DNA of 64,000 nt, from positions 50,413 through 114,412 of the forward strand of contig DAOUPZ010000007.1 in assembly GCA_030625885.1 (NCBI GenBank). Direction: 5' to 3'. The position numbers and the translations under genes were made by a program. How positions within the stretch are numbered: position 1 is the first letter of the stretch; each line of letters opens with the position of its first letter. Under the pieces are notes generated by a model. The model had not been told where the DNA came from. It made no database searches and saw nothing but the letters and a program-made list of their open reading frames with translations. Source of the DNA: Clostridia bacterium (GTDB lineage: Bacteria > Bacillota > DAOUPZ01). Of the stretch, positions 25,111 through 33,195 are shown one piece after another.

Positions 25111-26640
25111 ATGTACAATGACTTTAAAAAATCCATTATCTTTCGTTTTCTAAAAAGTTTTTCCTTAGTCATCTTTATCCCTATACTCATTATAGAACTC
25201 ATTCATTATAGTAACTGTTATATGAATGAGAAAACAATGATGCAAAATAGCCTCATATGCTTTGCTCAAGGGGCATCCGTGTTAATAGATCCCTTACAAT
25301 TAGCACAAGCAGAACTTGAGAAAAGCAACAACAGTCATGCTTATCAAGCCGTGCATGACCCCTTATCTGCTTATAAAAACAAAATAAATGCCCGATTTGT
25401 TTACACACTCAAAAAAGATGGAAATCAGACCCGGATTATCGTCGACGGCGAAGAAGTCGGCAGCAAAAATTTTTGCAATATTGAAGAACCATATTATCTC
25501 ACAGCCCCTATGGAAAAAGCTTTTTCCGGTCAGGCGAGCGTAACAGAAAAACCTTATACGGATCAATGGGGGACCGTCTTATCCGCTTATGCCCCTATTT
25601 TGGATACAGATGGCAGTGTCCAGAGTGTTGTAGGCGTTGATATTGAGGCTTCAAAACTGACTCTCATAAAACAACAATTATTATTTAGAACCTCTTTATT
25701 TATCATCTGTTATTTGTTAATCATATCTTTTTTAGCTTATTATTTTTGGAGAAAATTTGACAAACAATCTTATAAGCTGCGTCAAGCACTGTTACAAGCC
25801 GGAGAAGGAGATTTCTCCATTGTTTGTCCTGAAGAAGAAGGAGAAGACTATGAGGAAATACGCATCCTTCAAAACAGTTTTAATAATATGATCGATAAAA
25901 TAAAAATATTGATGAATAAATCTCAGGAATCCAGTCGCTTAAAATCCGAGTTTATGTCTACCATGTCGCACGAACTGCGCACGCCCTTGAACTCAATTAT
26001 CGGCTATACCCACCTCGTTTTAACCCAGGCAGAAGATACTTTATCGCCTAAACACAGGAAACACCTTCAAACCGTTGAACGCAATGGTCAACACCTGCTG
26101 GGGTTAATTAATCAAATGCTCGATCTTTCTGCCATTGAAGCAGGCAAAAAAGATTTAGTCGTTGAAAAATTTGATTGTGTCGAACTCATTGAAGAAGTCA
26201 TTGCATTAGCGTTACCTTTAGCCCATAAAAAAAATTTAACACTAAAAAACACTTCCGTAGAAAAAGAAATGACGATCTATTCAGATCGCCAAAAGCTTCT
26301 GCAAATCCTGATCAATTTAACCGGAAACGCCATCAAGTTCACAAAAAAAGGAACCATCAAACTCAAAGCAGAATCCCTTGTATTAGAGGATGGTACACCC
26401 TCTATCAATATCCTGGTATCCGATACAGGCATTGGTATTCGCCCCCAAGACATCGGGTCCATATTTGAACCGTTTCGTCAGATCGACGGCTCCCTCACGC
26501 GTCAGGAAGGCGGCACAGGATTGGGTCTTTACCTCACTCAAAAGATCTGCGGACTCTTAAAAGGAAAAATCACCGTAGAAAGTACGGTGAATGAAGGCAC
26601 AACTTTTTGTTGTTCTATTAATCCTAAACTCAATATGTAG
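25111..26640 (+). CDS. Membrane sensor histidine kinase, orphan
   Basis: This 509-residue kinase is the intact paralogue of the broken gene at 17439. It has a transmembrane helix near 15-32 and an extracytoplasmic sensor (about 35-195) with SHAYQAVHDPLSAYKNKI and VVGVDIEASKL. A second helix (about 200-220), HAMP-like linker, HisKA (MSTMSHELRTPLNSIIGY) and HATPase_c (NAIKFTKKG, DTGIGIRPQD, GGTGLGLYLTQ) follow. No receiver domain or regulator gene is adjacent. ATG follows TTAGGAGAACAAGAA. The kinase half is close to those at 11001 and 17439. Signal and partner are unknown. Confidence 0.9.
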   Translation: MYNDFKKSIIFRFLKSFSLVIFIPILIIELIHYSNCYMNEKTMMQNSLICFAQGASVLIDPLQLAQAELEKSNNSHAYQAVHDPLSAYKNKINARFVYTLKKDGNQTRIIVDGEEVGSKNFCNIEEPYYLTAPMEKAFSGQASVTEKPYTDQWGTVLSAYAPILDTDGSVQSVVGVDIEASKLTLIKQQLLFRTSLFIICYLLIISFLAYYFWRKFDKQSYKLRQALLQAGEGDFSIVCPEEEGEDYEEIRILQNSFNNMIDKIKILMNKSQESSRLKSEFMSTMSHELRTPLNSIIGYTHLVLTQAEDTLSPKHRKHLQTVERNGQHLLGLINQMLDLSAIEAGKKDLVVEKFDCVELIEEVIALALPLAHKKNLTLKNTSVEKEMTIYSDRQKLLQILINLTGNAIKFTKKGTIKLKAESLVLEDGTPSINILVSDTGIGIRPQDIGSIFEPFRQIDGSLTRQEGGTGLGLYLTQKICGLLKGKITVESTVNEGTTFCCSINPKLNM

Positions 26641-26647
26641 TATCCTC

Positions 26648-28657
26648 TTACTTCTCTAATATTTCAATAAAATTTTCCACAATTTGCGGATCAAATTGAA
26701 TGCCGGCGCATCTTTTAATTTCTTCCAGCGCCTCCTCATGACTGATGGCTTCTTTATAAGGCCTTGCATGGGTCATCACATCATACGCGTCTATAATAGA
26801 AATAATCCGTGACAGATACGGTATTTCTGTCTCTTTTAACCCCTGTGGGTAACCCATACCATTCCATCTTTCATGATGAGATAATATATATTCAGCAATA
26901 TGAGAAAGTTCCGGCGTTGAACAAGCAATCCGATACCCGACCTCAGGGTGTTTCTTCATTTCATGCCATTCCTCGGGTGATAATTTACCCGGCTTTGATA
27001 ATATTTGATCGGGAATAGCAATCTTCCCAATATCATGCAGCGTCGCCAAAAGGCAGAGCATATCAAATTCACTGCTTACTAAATCTAGTTTATGTCGAAT
27101 TGTTTTAACCATCTCAACCATACGCTGAGTATGTTCTTCAGTTTCACAACTCTTCATAAATAACGTTTCTTTCAATGAAACAATTATACCGCTTCGAGCA
27201 CTTCTTGAAACCAGCAATTTATGACGATACATACGATCCTCCGCTAATTTCATAACTTCAGCCACCTGCTGTGTCCGATTCTTCATGGTAGCACAACCAA
27301 TAGAAATGCTGGGTTGCAGTACCTTACACTTTGAATGTTGACACCCTTCAATAATCTGCATGCATATATCATGCGCCTTATTTTGATCTGTTTGCGGCAA
27401 GATCATGGCAAACTCATCGCCTCCCCAGCGCGCTGCAACATCCTGCTCACGAGTCGACGCCTGAAGAATTCGAGCAATTATTTGAAGTAACTTATCACCA
27501 CGCTCATGACCAAATACATCATTGGCAAATTTTAAACCATTCACATCAATCATAATATAAGATATAGGCAAATCCTTAGTGGTATCCAGCGCTTGAAGCG
27601 CTTTCTCGAAATAGGCTCGATTGTAGATCCCTGTAAGCGCATCATGCAGGCTTATATACTTTAATTCAGCTTGTGATTTCTTTTGTTCGGTAACATCACG
27701 GACAATACCTTCTATCATTACCTGGCTGCTTTCAATGTCTTTAATCATCCTGGAACGTGCTTCAATCCACCGTAACGTCCCATCTTTATGTTTAATCTGA
27801 AAGATATGGAATGGCTTATTTGATATTAATTTTTTAAAATGTGATTTAAAGAATCTCTTATCTTCAGGGTACATAATGTGATAAGGCAGTTTAGGATCAT
27901 CATAGTATTCCTCAGGTGTATAACCTGTAATTCGAGTAGCAGCCGCACTAACATATTGAAATTTTTGTGCAGGCTTTATGACATAGCGATAAATCATATC
28001 CTGTGCATTTTCCGCCAGCAAACGAAAGTACTGTTCGCTTTCATGTAATTCCTGATTTTTTTTCTGGAAATAGGTAATCAAATTACTTGTAGCTAGTATT
28101 AACCTCACGATGCTAACCAAAAGATATCCCCATGGAACAAAGCTGCCTATGTGATAGAACGGAATCACCATCATGACGATTCCTAGAGAAATGTAACTCC
28201 ATCCTGTCATATTTTTATTAATTCCCTTTATTCTTAGAAAATGAATAAATAGTATCCCATTCCATATATGTGTTAGGGCAAAAAAACCGCATGTCATGGT
28301 TAACATCATAAAAAAGGGAAAATCAAATAATTGCCCTAATGTTACTGCCATTACTGTCGCTATACAACTGTATAACCATCCTTTTGGCATCGTAATCCCA
28401 ATAAAAGTATACGTCCCCCATAGAAGCATTAGCCCGATTAAAATATAAACAACATGATTTGCAATCCCTATTAACATAAAATTTATATTTGAAATGATTA
28501 AGATTTCAATGATATGTTTGAGGATCAGAAGACTCCAGGCCAAAGTCCAAATCCCCATATAACGCTCACGCTTTTGAATAAAAAGATAAAAATAAAGAAA
28601 AAAGATTACTAATGTTCCCAGTCTTGATGAAATAGCGGTTATAATTGTTGTAGACAT
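26648..28657 (-). CDS. Membrane PAS-GGDEF-HD-GYP cyclic-di-GMP protein
   Basis: This 669-residue protein has an N-terminal membrane domain of about six to seven helices (residues 8-205) of the MASE-like kind. A PAS domain with PAC (about 215-335) includes FQIKHKDGTLRWIEARSRM. GGDEF (about 335-495) has an intact RWGGDEFAMI and HD-GYP (about 500-669) has HDIGKIAI and HHERWNGMGYPQG. It can in principle make and degrade c-di-GMP under membrane and PAS control. The start ATG follows AGGAGGGTACA. It converges with the kinase at 25111 with 7 bp between stops, leaving little room for a terminator. Confidence 0.9.
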   Translation of the reverse strand: MSTTIITAISSRLGTLVIFFLYFYLFIQKRERYMGIWTLAWSLLILKHIIEILIISNINFMLIGIANHVVYILIGLMLLWGTYTFIGITMPKGWLYSCIATVMAVTLGQLFDFPFFMMLTMTCGFFALTHIWNGILFIHFLRIKGINKNMTGWSYISLGIVMMVIPFYHIGSFVPWGYLLVSIVRLILATSNLITYFQKKNQELHESEQYFRLLAENAQDMIYRYVIKPAQKFQYVSAAATRITGYTPEEYYDDPKLPYHIMYPEDKRFFKSHFKKLISNKPFHIFQIKHKDGTLRWIEARSRMIKDIESSQVMIEGIVRDVTEQKKSQAELKYISLHDALTGIYNRAYFEKALQALDTTKDLPISYIMIDVNGLKFANDVFGHERGDKLLQIIARILQASTREQDVAARWGGDEFAMILPQTDQNKAHDICMQIIEGCQHSKCKVLQPSISIGCATMKNRTQQVAEVMKLAEDRMYRHKLLVSRSARSGIIVSLKETLFMKSCETEEHTQRMVEMVKTIRHKLDLVSSEFDMLCLLATLHDIGKIAIPDQILSKPGKLSPEEWHEMKKHPEVGYRIACSTPELSHIAEYILSHHERWNGMGYPQGLKETEIPYLSRIISIIDAYDVMTHARPYKEAISHEEALEEIKRCAGIQFDPQIVENFIEILEK

Positions 28658-28690
28658 TGTACCCTCCTGTTGTATAGCTATTTCTTGTAC

Positions 28691-28726
28691 TATTCCATTA
28701 CCTCTACGCTTCTTTAACCGTTACAA
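28691..28726. repeat. Direct repeat, left copy (matches 29055-29090)
   Basis: TATTCCATTACCTCTACGCT and the following CTTTAACCGTTACAA recur with one change at 29055-29090, at the right end of structured element B. A diverged third copy lies at the right end of element C (about 42822-42855). This copy lacks the rest of the element, so it looks like a solo end or partial duplication. Confidence 0.65.
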
Positions 28727-28912
28727 CTTAATATAGATATCCAATGTCAAAAATAAAATTATCATAGTAAACGCATTAAAAATTTTTCTTAGAGTTTAAT
28801 TTTAGAGGGCAGTTGGTTAGTTGGAAAGTTGGTTAGTTGGAAATAAAAGATAAGAAAATCTGTAATTTAAGTTATCAGCTTGGAAATCTATAACTCTAAA
28901 AATCAAACTTGC

Positions 28913-29065
28913 ATAATGGAATGGATATGCTGGAGGAAAATATTTGGCGAGTTCGAGCAAACACTGACTGTTTTCCAATACCTCTCTTCGCTATGCACCA
29001 CATGACACCTTGCTATATACTTTTTTAGCATTCAAAGTTTTCCGAAAGCCTATCTATTCCATTAT
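28913..29065. repeat. Structured element, copy B
   Basis: ATAATGGAATGGATATGCT (28913-28931) pairs with 29047-29065 over 19 bp with one mismatch and one G-U pair. An internal loop GGA/GAA follows, then a second helix GGAAAAT/GTTTTCC. The apical region begins TTTGGCGAGTTCG and ends TTTAGCATTCAAA. The apical insert is about 75 nt and unlike that of the other copies. The surrounding gap 28658-29312 has no gene, only AGTTGGTTAGTTGG tandem words and this element. Confidence 0.6.
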
Positions 29066-29235
29066 CTCTACGCTTCTTTAACCGTTACAAGGTATGAATT
29101 CATTTTTACTGTAAGATTTATGTCGTATAACTAATTCATTAAATATATTAAAAATATTTACATCTCTATTTTACATGATCTGTTTTGAAAATAATAGTTT
29201 TTTTGAATCTCCCTAATACATATTTTAAAACTTAA

Positions 29236-29284
29236 AAAAGATAAAAAATCAGCCATATTTTTCCGGCTGATTTTTTATCTTTTT
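29236..29284 (-). terminator. Terminator of pepF
   Basis: AAAAGATAAAAAATCAGCC and its perfect complement flank a 10-nt loop 30 bp beyond the pepF stop. It is T-rich on both strands and could also stop transcription entering from the left. Confidence 0.8.
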
Positions 29285-29312
29285 TATTATCATGTTCACA
29301 GTTCTCTTCTTA

Positions 29313-31115
29313 CTACTCCTTTTCCATCTCATCCACTAACTTCTCAAAATAAGTCAATGCTTCTGCAATAGGCTCTGGAGAAGCCATATCTACGCCTGCC
29401 TGCTTCAGTAAATTCAATGGCGTGTCTGCATTTCCCCCTTTTAAAAATTGGAGATAACGCGCGACAGCCGGCTCCCCTTCTTCAATAATTTGCCTGGAAA
29501 GCGCAATCGCAGCAGAATAACCGGTGGCATACTGATAGACATAAAAACTACTATAAAAGTGCGGAATACGGGCCCATTCCATATCGATAGCCTGATCTAC
29601 TACCATATCGGGACCATAATATTCTGTATTTAATGCATGATAAATATCCTTCAACCCTTCCGCTGTTAAGGGTTGCCCTGACTCGACTTTTTGATGCGTT
29701 ATCTTTTCAAATTCAGCAAACATCGTTTGGCGGTAAAGCGTTCCTCTAAATTGCTCTAAATAATGGTTGAGCAAATAACGTTTTTTGTCACGATCCTGTG
29801 TCTGTTCCAGCAGATAATGCATCAATAGTGCTTCATTAACGGTGGATGCCACTTCGGCTACAAAAATTTTATAGTGCGAATAAACATAGGGCTGAGTCTG
29901 ATTGGTGTAATAAGAATGAAGCGCATGCCCCATTTCGTGAGCCAAAGTAAACACATCATCCACAGATTGATGGTAATTAAGTAGTATAAATGGGTGTACC
30001 CCGTACACGCCCCAGGAATAAGCACCACTAGTTTTTCCCCGGTTCTCATAGACATCCACCCAACGTGATTTTAAACCCTTTGCCAAGATTTCACCATATT
30101 CTTTGCCTAGAGGTGCCAATGCGGACTGTACCAACTTAACCCCTTCTGCATAGGGAATCTCCCACTTGATATCCTTGACCAGCGGAGCATAAATATCATA
30201 AAGATGTACCTCATCCACACCCAACAGTTTTTTACGCAAACGTACATAACGGTACATCGGTTCTAAAAAACGCTTAACAGTTTCAATTAGATTATCATAA
30301 ACTTGAGCAGGAATACTGCTGTCATCAAGCGCCGCTTCCAGGCTCGACGGATATTTTCTTACCCCCGCTAAGAAAGCATTGGTTTTCACCTGACTGCTTA
30401 GTGTGGTTGCCAACGTATTGGAAAAAGATTCATATGTGGCATATAAACCATCGAAGGCTTCTTTTCGCACACGGCGGTCATGACTTTCCATCAAACGAAT
30501 AAATCGACCGTGGGTAATTTCTATTTCCGCACCACTTTCATCTTTTATGGTTGGAAACTTCAAATCAGCATGATTCAACATGCTAAAGATATTATCGGGT
30601 GCTTCTATAACTTCTCCAGCACGGGCCAATAGCTCTTCTTCCCGCTCCGATAGGATATGCGTCTTCTGACGTGTCAACTCGTCTAAGAAACGTGCAAAAA
30701 GCCGCAAGTCTTTTTCATCTTTCAAAAATCCCTTGAGTATGGTTTCCGGAATCGCTAAAATTTCCGGTACCATAAATGCAGTGGTACCTTGTACCTGAGT
30801 AAAAAGCCCCTGCGCTCGATCTGCCAGCGATTGATAGATCGTACGCGTATTATCCTCATCCCGATGCATCCGGGCATATCCATATATTTTTTCCGCACGC
30901 GCCATCATATCATGATAGAGATTCAGCATCCCCAGCAAATTGCCTGATGATTGCCCCAACGTCCCTGCCTGTTTTTTAATTTCATCCGCTTGTTGTTTCA
31001 CACGCACAAAATCGGCTTCCCAGGCCGCTTCACTGTCATAAATATCGTTCAAGTGCCAGCGGTCTTGCTCTGGAATATTTTCACGTGAAGGTAACATATT
31101 GTTTGTGTTGGTCAT
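29313..31115 (-). CDS. pepF: Oligoendopeptidase F
   Basis: This 600-residue cytoplasmic M3B zinc metallopeptidase trims oligopeptides. The zinc site HEMGH is in LAHEMGHALHSYY (about residue 384), with the downstream glutamate in VAEVASTVNEALL. The N-terminal helical domain contains WHLNDIYDSEAAWEADF, typical of PepF. The length is usual for the family and no lesion is visible. The start ATG follows an AGGGGGATATTT stretch. It stands alone: an antiporter gene lies 100 bp upstream on the same strand and the structured element B region lies downstream. Confidence 0.93.
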   Translation of the reverse strand: MTNTNNMLPSRENIPEQDRWHLNDIYDSEAAWEADFVRVKQQADEIKKQAGTLGQSSGNLLGMLNLYHDMMARAEKIYGYARMHRDEDNTRTIYQSLADRAQGLFTQVQGTTAFMVPEILAIPETILKGFLKDEKDLRLFARFLDELTRQKTHILSEREEELLARAGEVIEAPDNIFSMLNHADLKFPTIKDESGAEIEITHGRFIRLMESHDRRVRKEAFDGLYATYESFSNTLATTLSSQVKTNAFLAGVRKYPSSLEAALDDSSIPAQVYDNLIETVKRFLEPMYRYVRLRKKLLGVDEVHLYDIYAPLVKDIKWEIPYAEGVKLVQSALAPLGKEYGEILAKGLKSRWVDVYENRGKTSGAYSWGVYGVHPFILLNYHQSVDDVFTLAHEMGHALHSYYTNQTQPYVYSHYKIFVAEVASTVNEALLMHYLLEQTQDRDKKRYLLNHYLEQFRGTLYRQTMFAEFEKITHQKVESGQPLTAEGLKDIYHALNTEYYGPDMVVDQAIDMEWARIPHFYSSFYVYQYATGYSAAIALSRQIIEEGEPAVARYLQFLKGGNADTPLNLLKQAGVDMASPEPIAEALTYFEKLVDEMEKE

Positions 31116-31218
31116 AAATATCCCCCTATTTTTAATTGTCTTTGATTATCAATTTTCAAATACACTTTTTATATCATTTCAAAATGTCCTATCAATGATA
31201 CATCTTTTTTCTCAATTG

Positions 31219-32490
31219 TTAAATATGATGTGATTTTAGCTCCGTCTTAACTTTAGAATTGCTTTTTTTGTCATGTCTTTTAAGTCTTTGCGTTGATTCT
31301 CTTATTGATATGTCCCAATCATTGATTTTATTAATCAGCGGCGCATTATTAAAGATTGTTTTTAACATTAAAGGTGTCACCAACGTTGTAGCAATCGTCA
31401 TCACAATCATTAAAGAAAAGACTTCCTGAGTGATAATACCTGCAGATAGACCAATGGAACAAATAATTAAAGCAACTTCTCCCCGGGATACCATACCTGT
31501 ACCCACCCGCAATGACTCCAGCAAACTAAAACGGGCAAAGTACGTACCTAACCCCGAACCCGCCACCTTGGCAATAATAGCAATGATAATAACGAGGAGC
31601 GTATAGAAGATAAATTGTCCATCAATTGGAACCCTTCTGGCTTGTAACCCAACATTAACGACAAAAATGGGTACAAAGAATGAATTAGCCATCATGGATA
31701 AATTATCATGAATTTCCCGAACCGCATCGCTTTTGGCAAAACATACGCCGGCAATGTAGGCACCTGTAATCGTCGCCACCCCGCCAAACCACTCCGCAAA
31801 CCAGGAATAAAAGAAACAGACAATTAGTGCCGTAGAAGTTACGGTATAGCGATTACCAATGGGACGTATATATTTGATTAATGCAGGCAATACTTTCTGA
31901 CCAATCATAATGGAGCCTACAAAAAATATCGCCATTTTGCCAATCAATACAGGAATGTTAACCGCCCCGTTTCCGTAAAAACCCAATACAATGGATAATA
32001 AGATGATGCCTAGTATATCATCCACTATGGCTGCACCAAGAATGGTTCGACCTTCTTTAGAACGCAAATGACCGAGTTCCATTAAAGTCTGTGCGGAAAT
32101 AGAAACACTGGTAGCTGTTAACAAGACAGCAACAAACACACTTGCATATAAATTCAATACCAAGATATAGCGCGCTAATATAAATCCTAAAACAAATGAG
32201 CCAATCACGCCGCCAAAGCCACCCGTAACAGCTGGCAGCCCAACTTTTTTCATATCTTCCACATTGGTTTCAAGTCCTACCAGAAACATCATGAGTATAA
32301 CGCCAATTTCAGCCGAGAATGATATGGCGCCATGCGGCTTTAAAACTCCAAATATGGCAGGCCCCAATAACAATCCTGTTAACAATTGACCAAAAATTGC
32401 AGGTTGGCCCAATTTTACACTGATTACGCCGGCAATTTTCACTAAAGCTAGAATCACAACAAGAACAATCAATAAATGCGTTATCTCCAT
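31219..32490 (-). CDS. Cation/proton antiporter (CPA2 family)
   Basis: This 423-residue membrane protein of the KefB/NapA-type CPA2 family has about twelve helices. The ion-binding Asp-Asp pair is in GAAIVDDILGIILL (about residues 150-160), and the early PAIFGQLLTGLLLGP and VGLETNVEDM segments are typical. It exchanges Na+ or K+ for protons across the membrane. A MarR regulator lies directly upstream on the same strand. Two near-identical 14-bp sites TTAGnnTTAACTAA precede the antiporter (32575) and the regulator (33138), so MarR probably controls both. The inducing signal is unknown. Confidence 0.9.
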   Translation of the reverse strand: MEITHLLIVLVVILALVKIAGVISVKLGQPAIFGQLLTGLLLGPAIFGVLKPHGAISFSAEIGVILMMFLVGLETNVEDMKKVGLPAVTGGFGGVIGSFVLGFILARYILVLNLYASVFVAVLLTATSVSISAQTLMELGHLRSKEGRTILGAAIVDDILGIILLSIVLGFYGNGAVNIPVLIGKMAIFFVGSIMIGQKVLPALIKYIRPIGNRYTVTSTALIVCFFYSWFAEWFGGVATITGAYIAGVCFAKSDAVREIHDNLSMMANSFFVPIFVVNVGLQARRVPIDGQFIFYTLLVIIIAIIAKVAGSGLGTYFARFSLLESLRVGTGMVSRGEVALIICSIGLSAGIITQEVFSLMIVMTIATTLVTPLMLKTIFNNAPLINKINDWDISIRESTQRLKRHDKKSNSKVKTELKSHHI

Positions 32491-32574
32491 TTTACGCCAT
32501 CTCCTTTGTATATTACTCTATATTTTTATAACGTCAATACCTTCTTTTAAAAAACTATCGGATATTTTAATTAA

Positions 32575-32588
32575 TTAGAGTTAACTAA
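32575..32588. promoter_or_regulatory. Candidate MarR operator before the antiporter gene
   Basis: TTAGAGTTAACTAA lies 85 bp upstream of the antiporter start and matches TTAGTTTTAACTAA (33138-33151) upstream of the MarR gene in 12 of 14 positions. Both are short inverted repeats. Confidence 0.5.
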
Positions 32589-32614
32589 ATAATTAAGCGC
32601 AAAAATATAATGTT

Positions 32615-33070
32615 TTATGCTTGACTACTATCCTTTGCCTGTTTACTAATACGCACCATAATTTTATTTAAACAAAACGAAAAGGATTCAAATTCCTCAG
32701 CAGATAAATAGTCTCTTGTTTCTTTCACAAACATCCTATACATATCAAACTCAGATTCTACAACAGCTTTTCCTTTCTCCGTCAAACAAATATGATACTC
32801 TCTTTTATCTTCCATAGATTGACACTTAATGACATATCCTTGTTTAGACAGTTTATGAATCATGGTTGTAACAGAGGGGTTACTTATTTTAAGTTCCTCC
32901 GCAAGATCACTAAAATTAGGCTGATTTAACCGGTAAATAGCTTCTAAATAGTAAAAATGATTCATCGTAAATTTAGAAAAATGCTTATCGTCTACAACCG
33001 TTTGGATATGATCTTTTAATGACTTATTAAGATAGTCAACCATCTTTAATAAACACTTTTCTACGTTCAT
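32615..33070 (-). CDS. MarR-family transcriptional regulator
   Basis: This 151-residue dimeric winged-helix regulator has a recognition region FSDLAEELKISNPSVTTMIH and wing YVIKCQSMEDKREYHICLTEKG, classic MarR. It is probably a repressor of itself and the downstream antiporter, judging from the paired TTAGnnTTAACTAA sites. The start ATG is preceded by a weak AGGAGAT-like site (AAGGAGATTGAC). Many MarR proteins are released by aromatic acids or oxidants; the ligand here is unknown. Confidence 0.9.
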   Translation of the reverse strand: MNVEKCLLKMVDYLNKSLKDHIQTVVDDKHFSKFTMNHFYYLEAIYRLNQPNFSDLAEELKISNPSVTTMIHKLSKQGYVIKCQSMEDKREYHICLTEKGKAVVESEFDMYRMFVKETRDYLSAEEFESFSFCLNKIMVRISKQAKDSSQA

Positions 33071-33136
33071 GTCAATCTCCTTACGTCATTAATTTGAAAA
33101 ATAAGACGGTAAAAACCGTCTGCTCCATCTCATATA

Positions 33137-33152
33137 GTTAGTTTTAACTAAC
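33137..33152. promoter_or_regulatory. Candidate MarR operator before the marR gene
   Basis: GTTAGTT, TT, AACTAAC forms a 7-bp inverted repeat 67 bp upstream of the MarR start, in a promoter position. It shares TTAGnnTTAACTAA with the site at 32575. Confidence 0.55.
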
Positions 33153-33195
33153 AAATTATATTATAAGCCTTTTGAAAATATTGTCAAGTATCATT

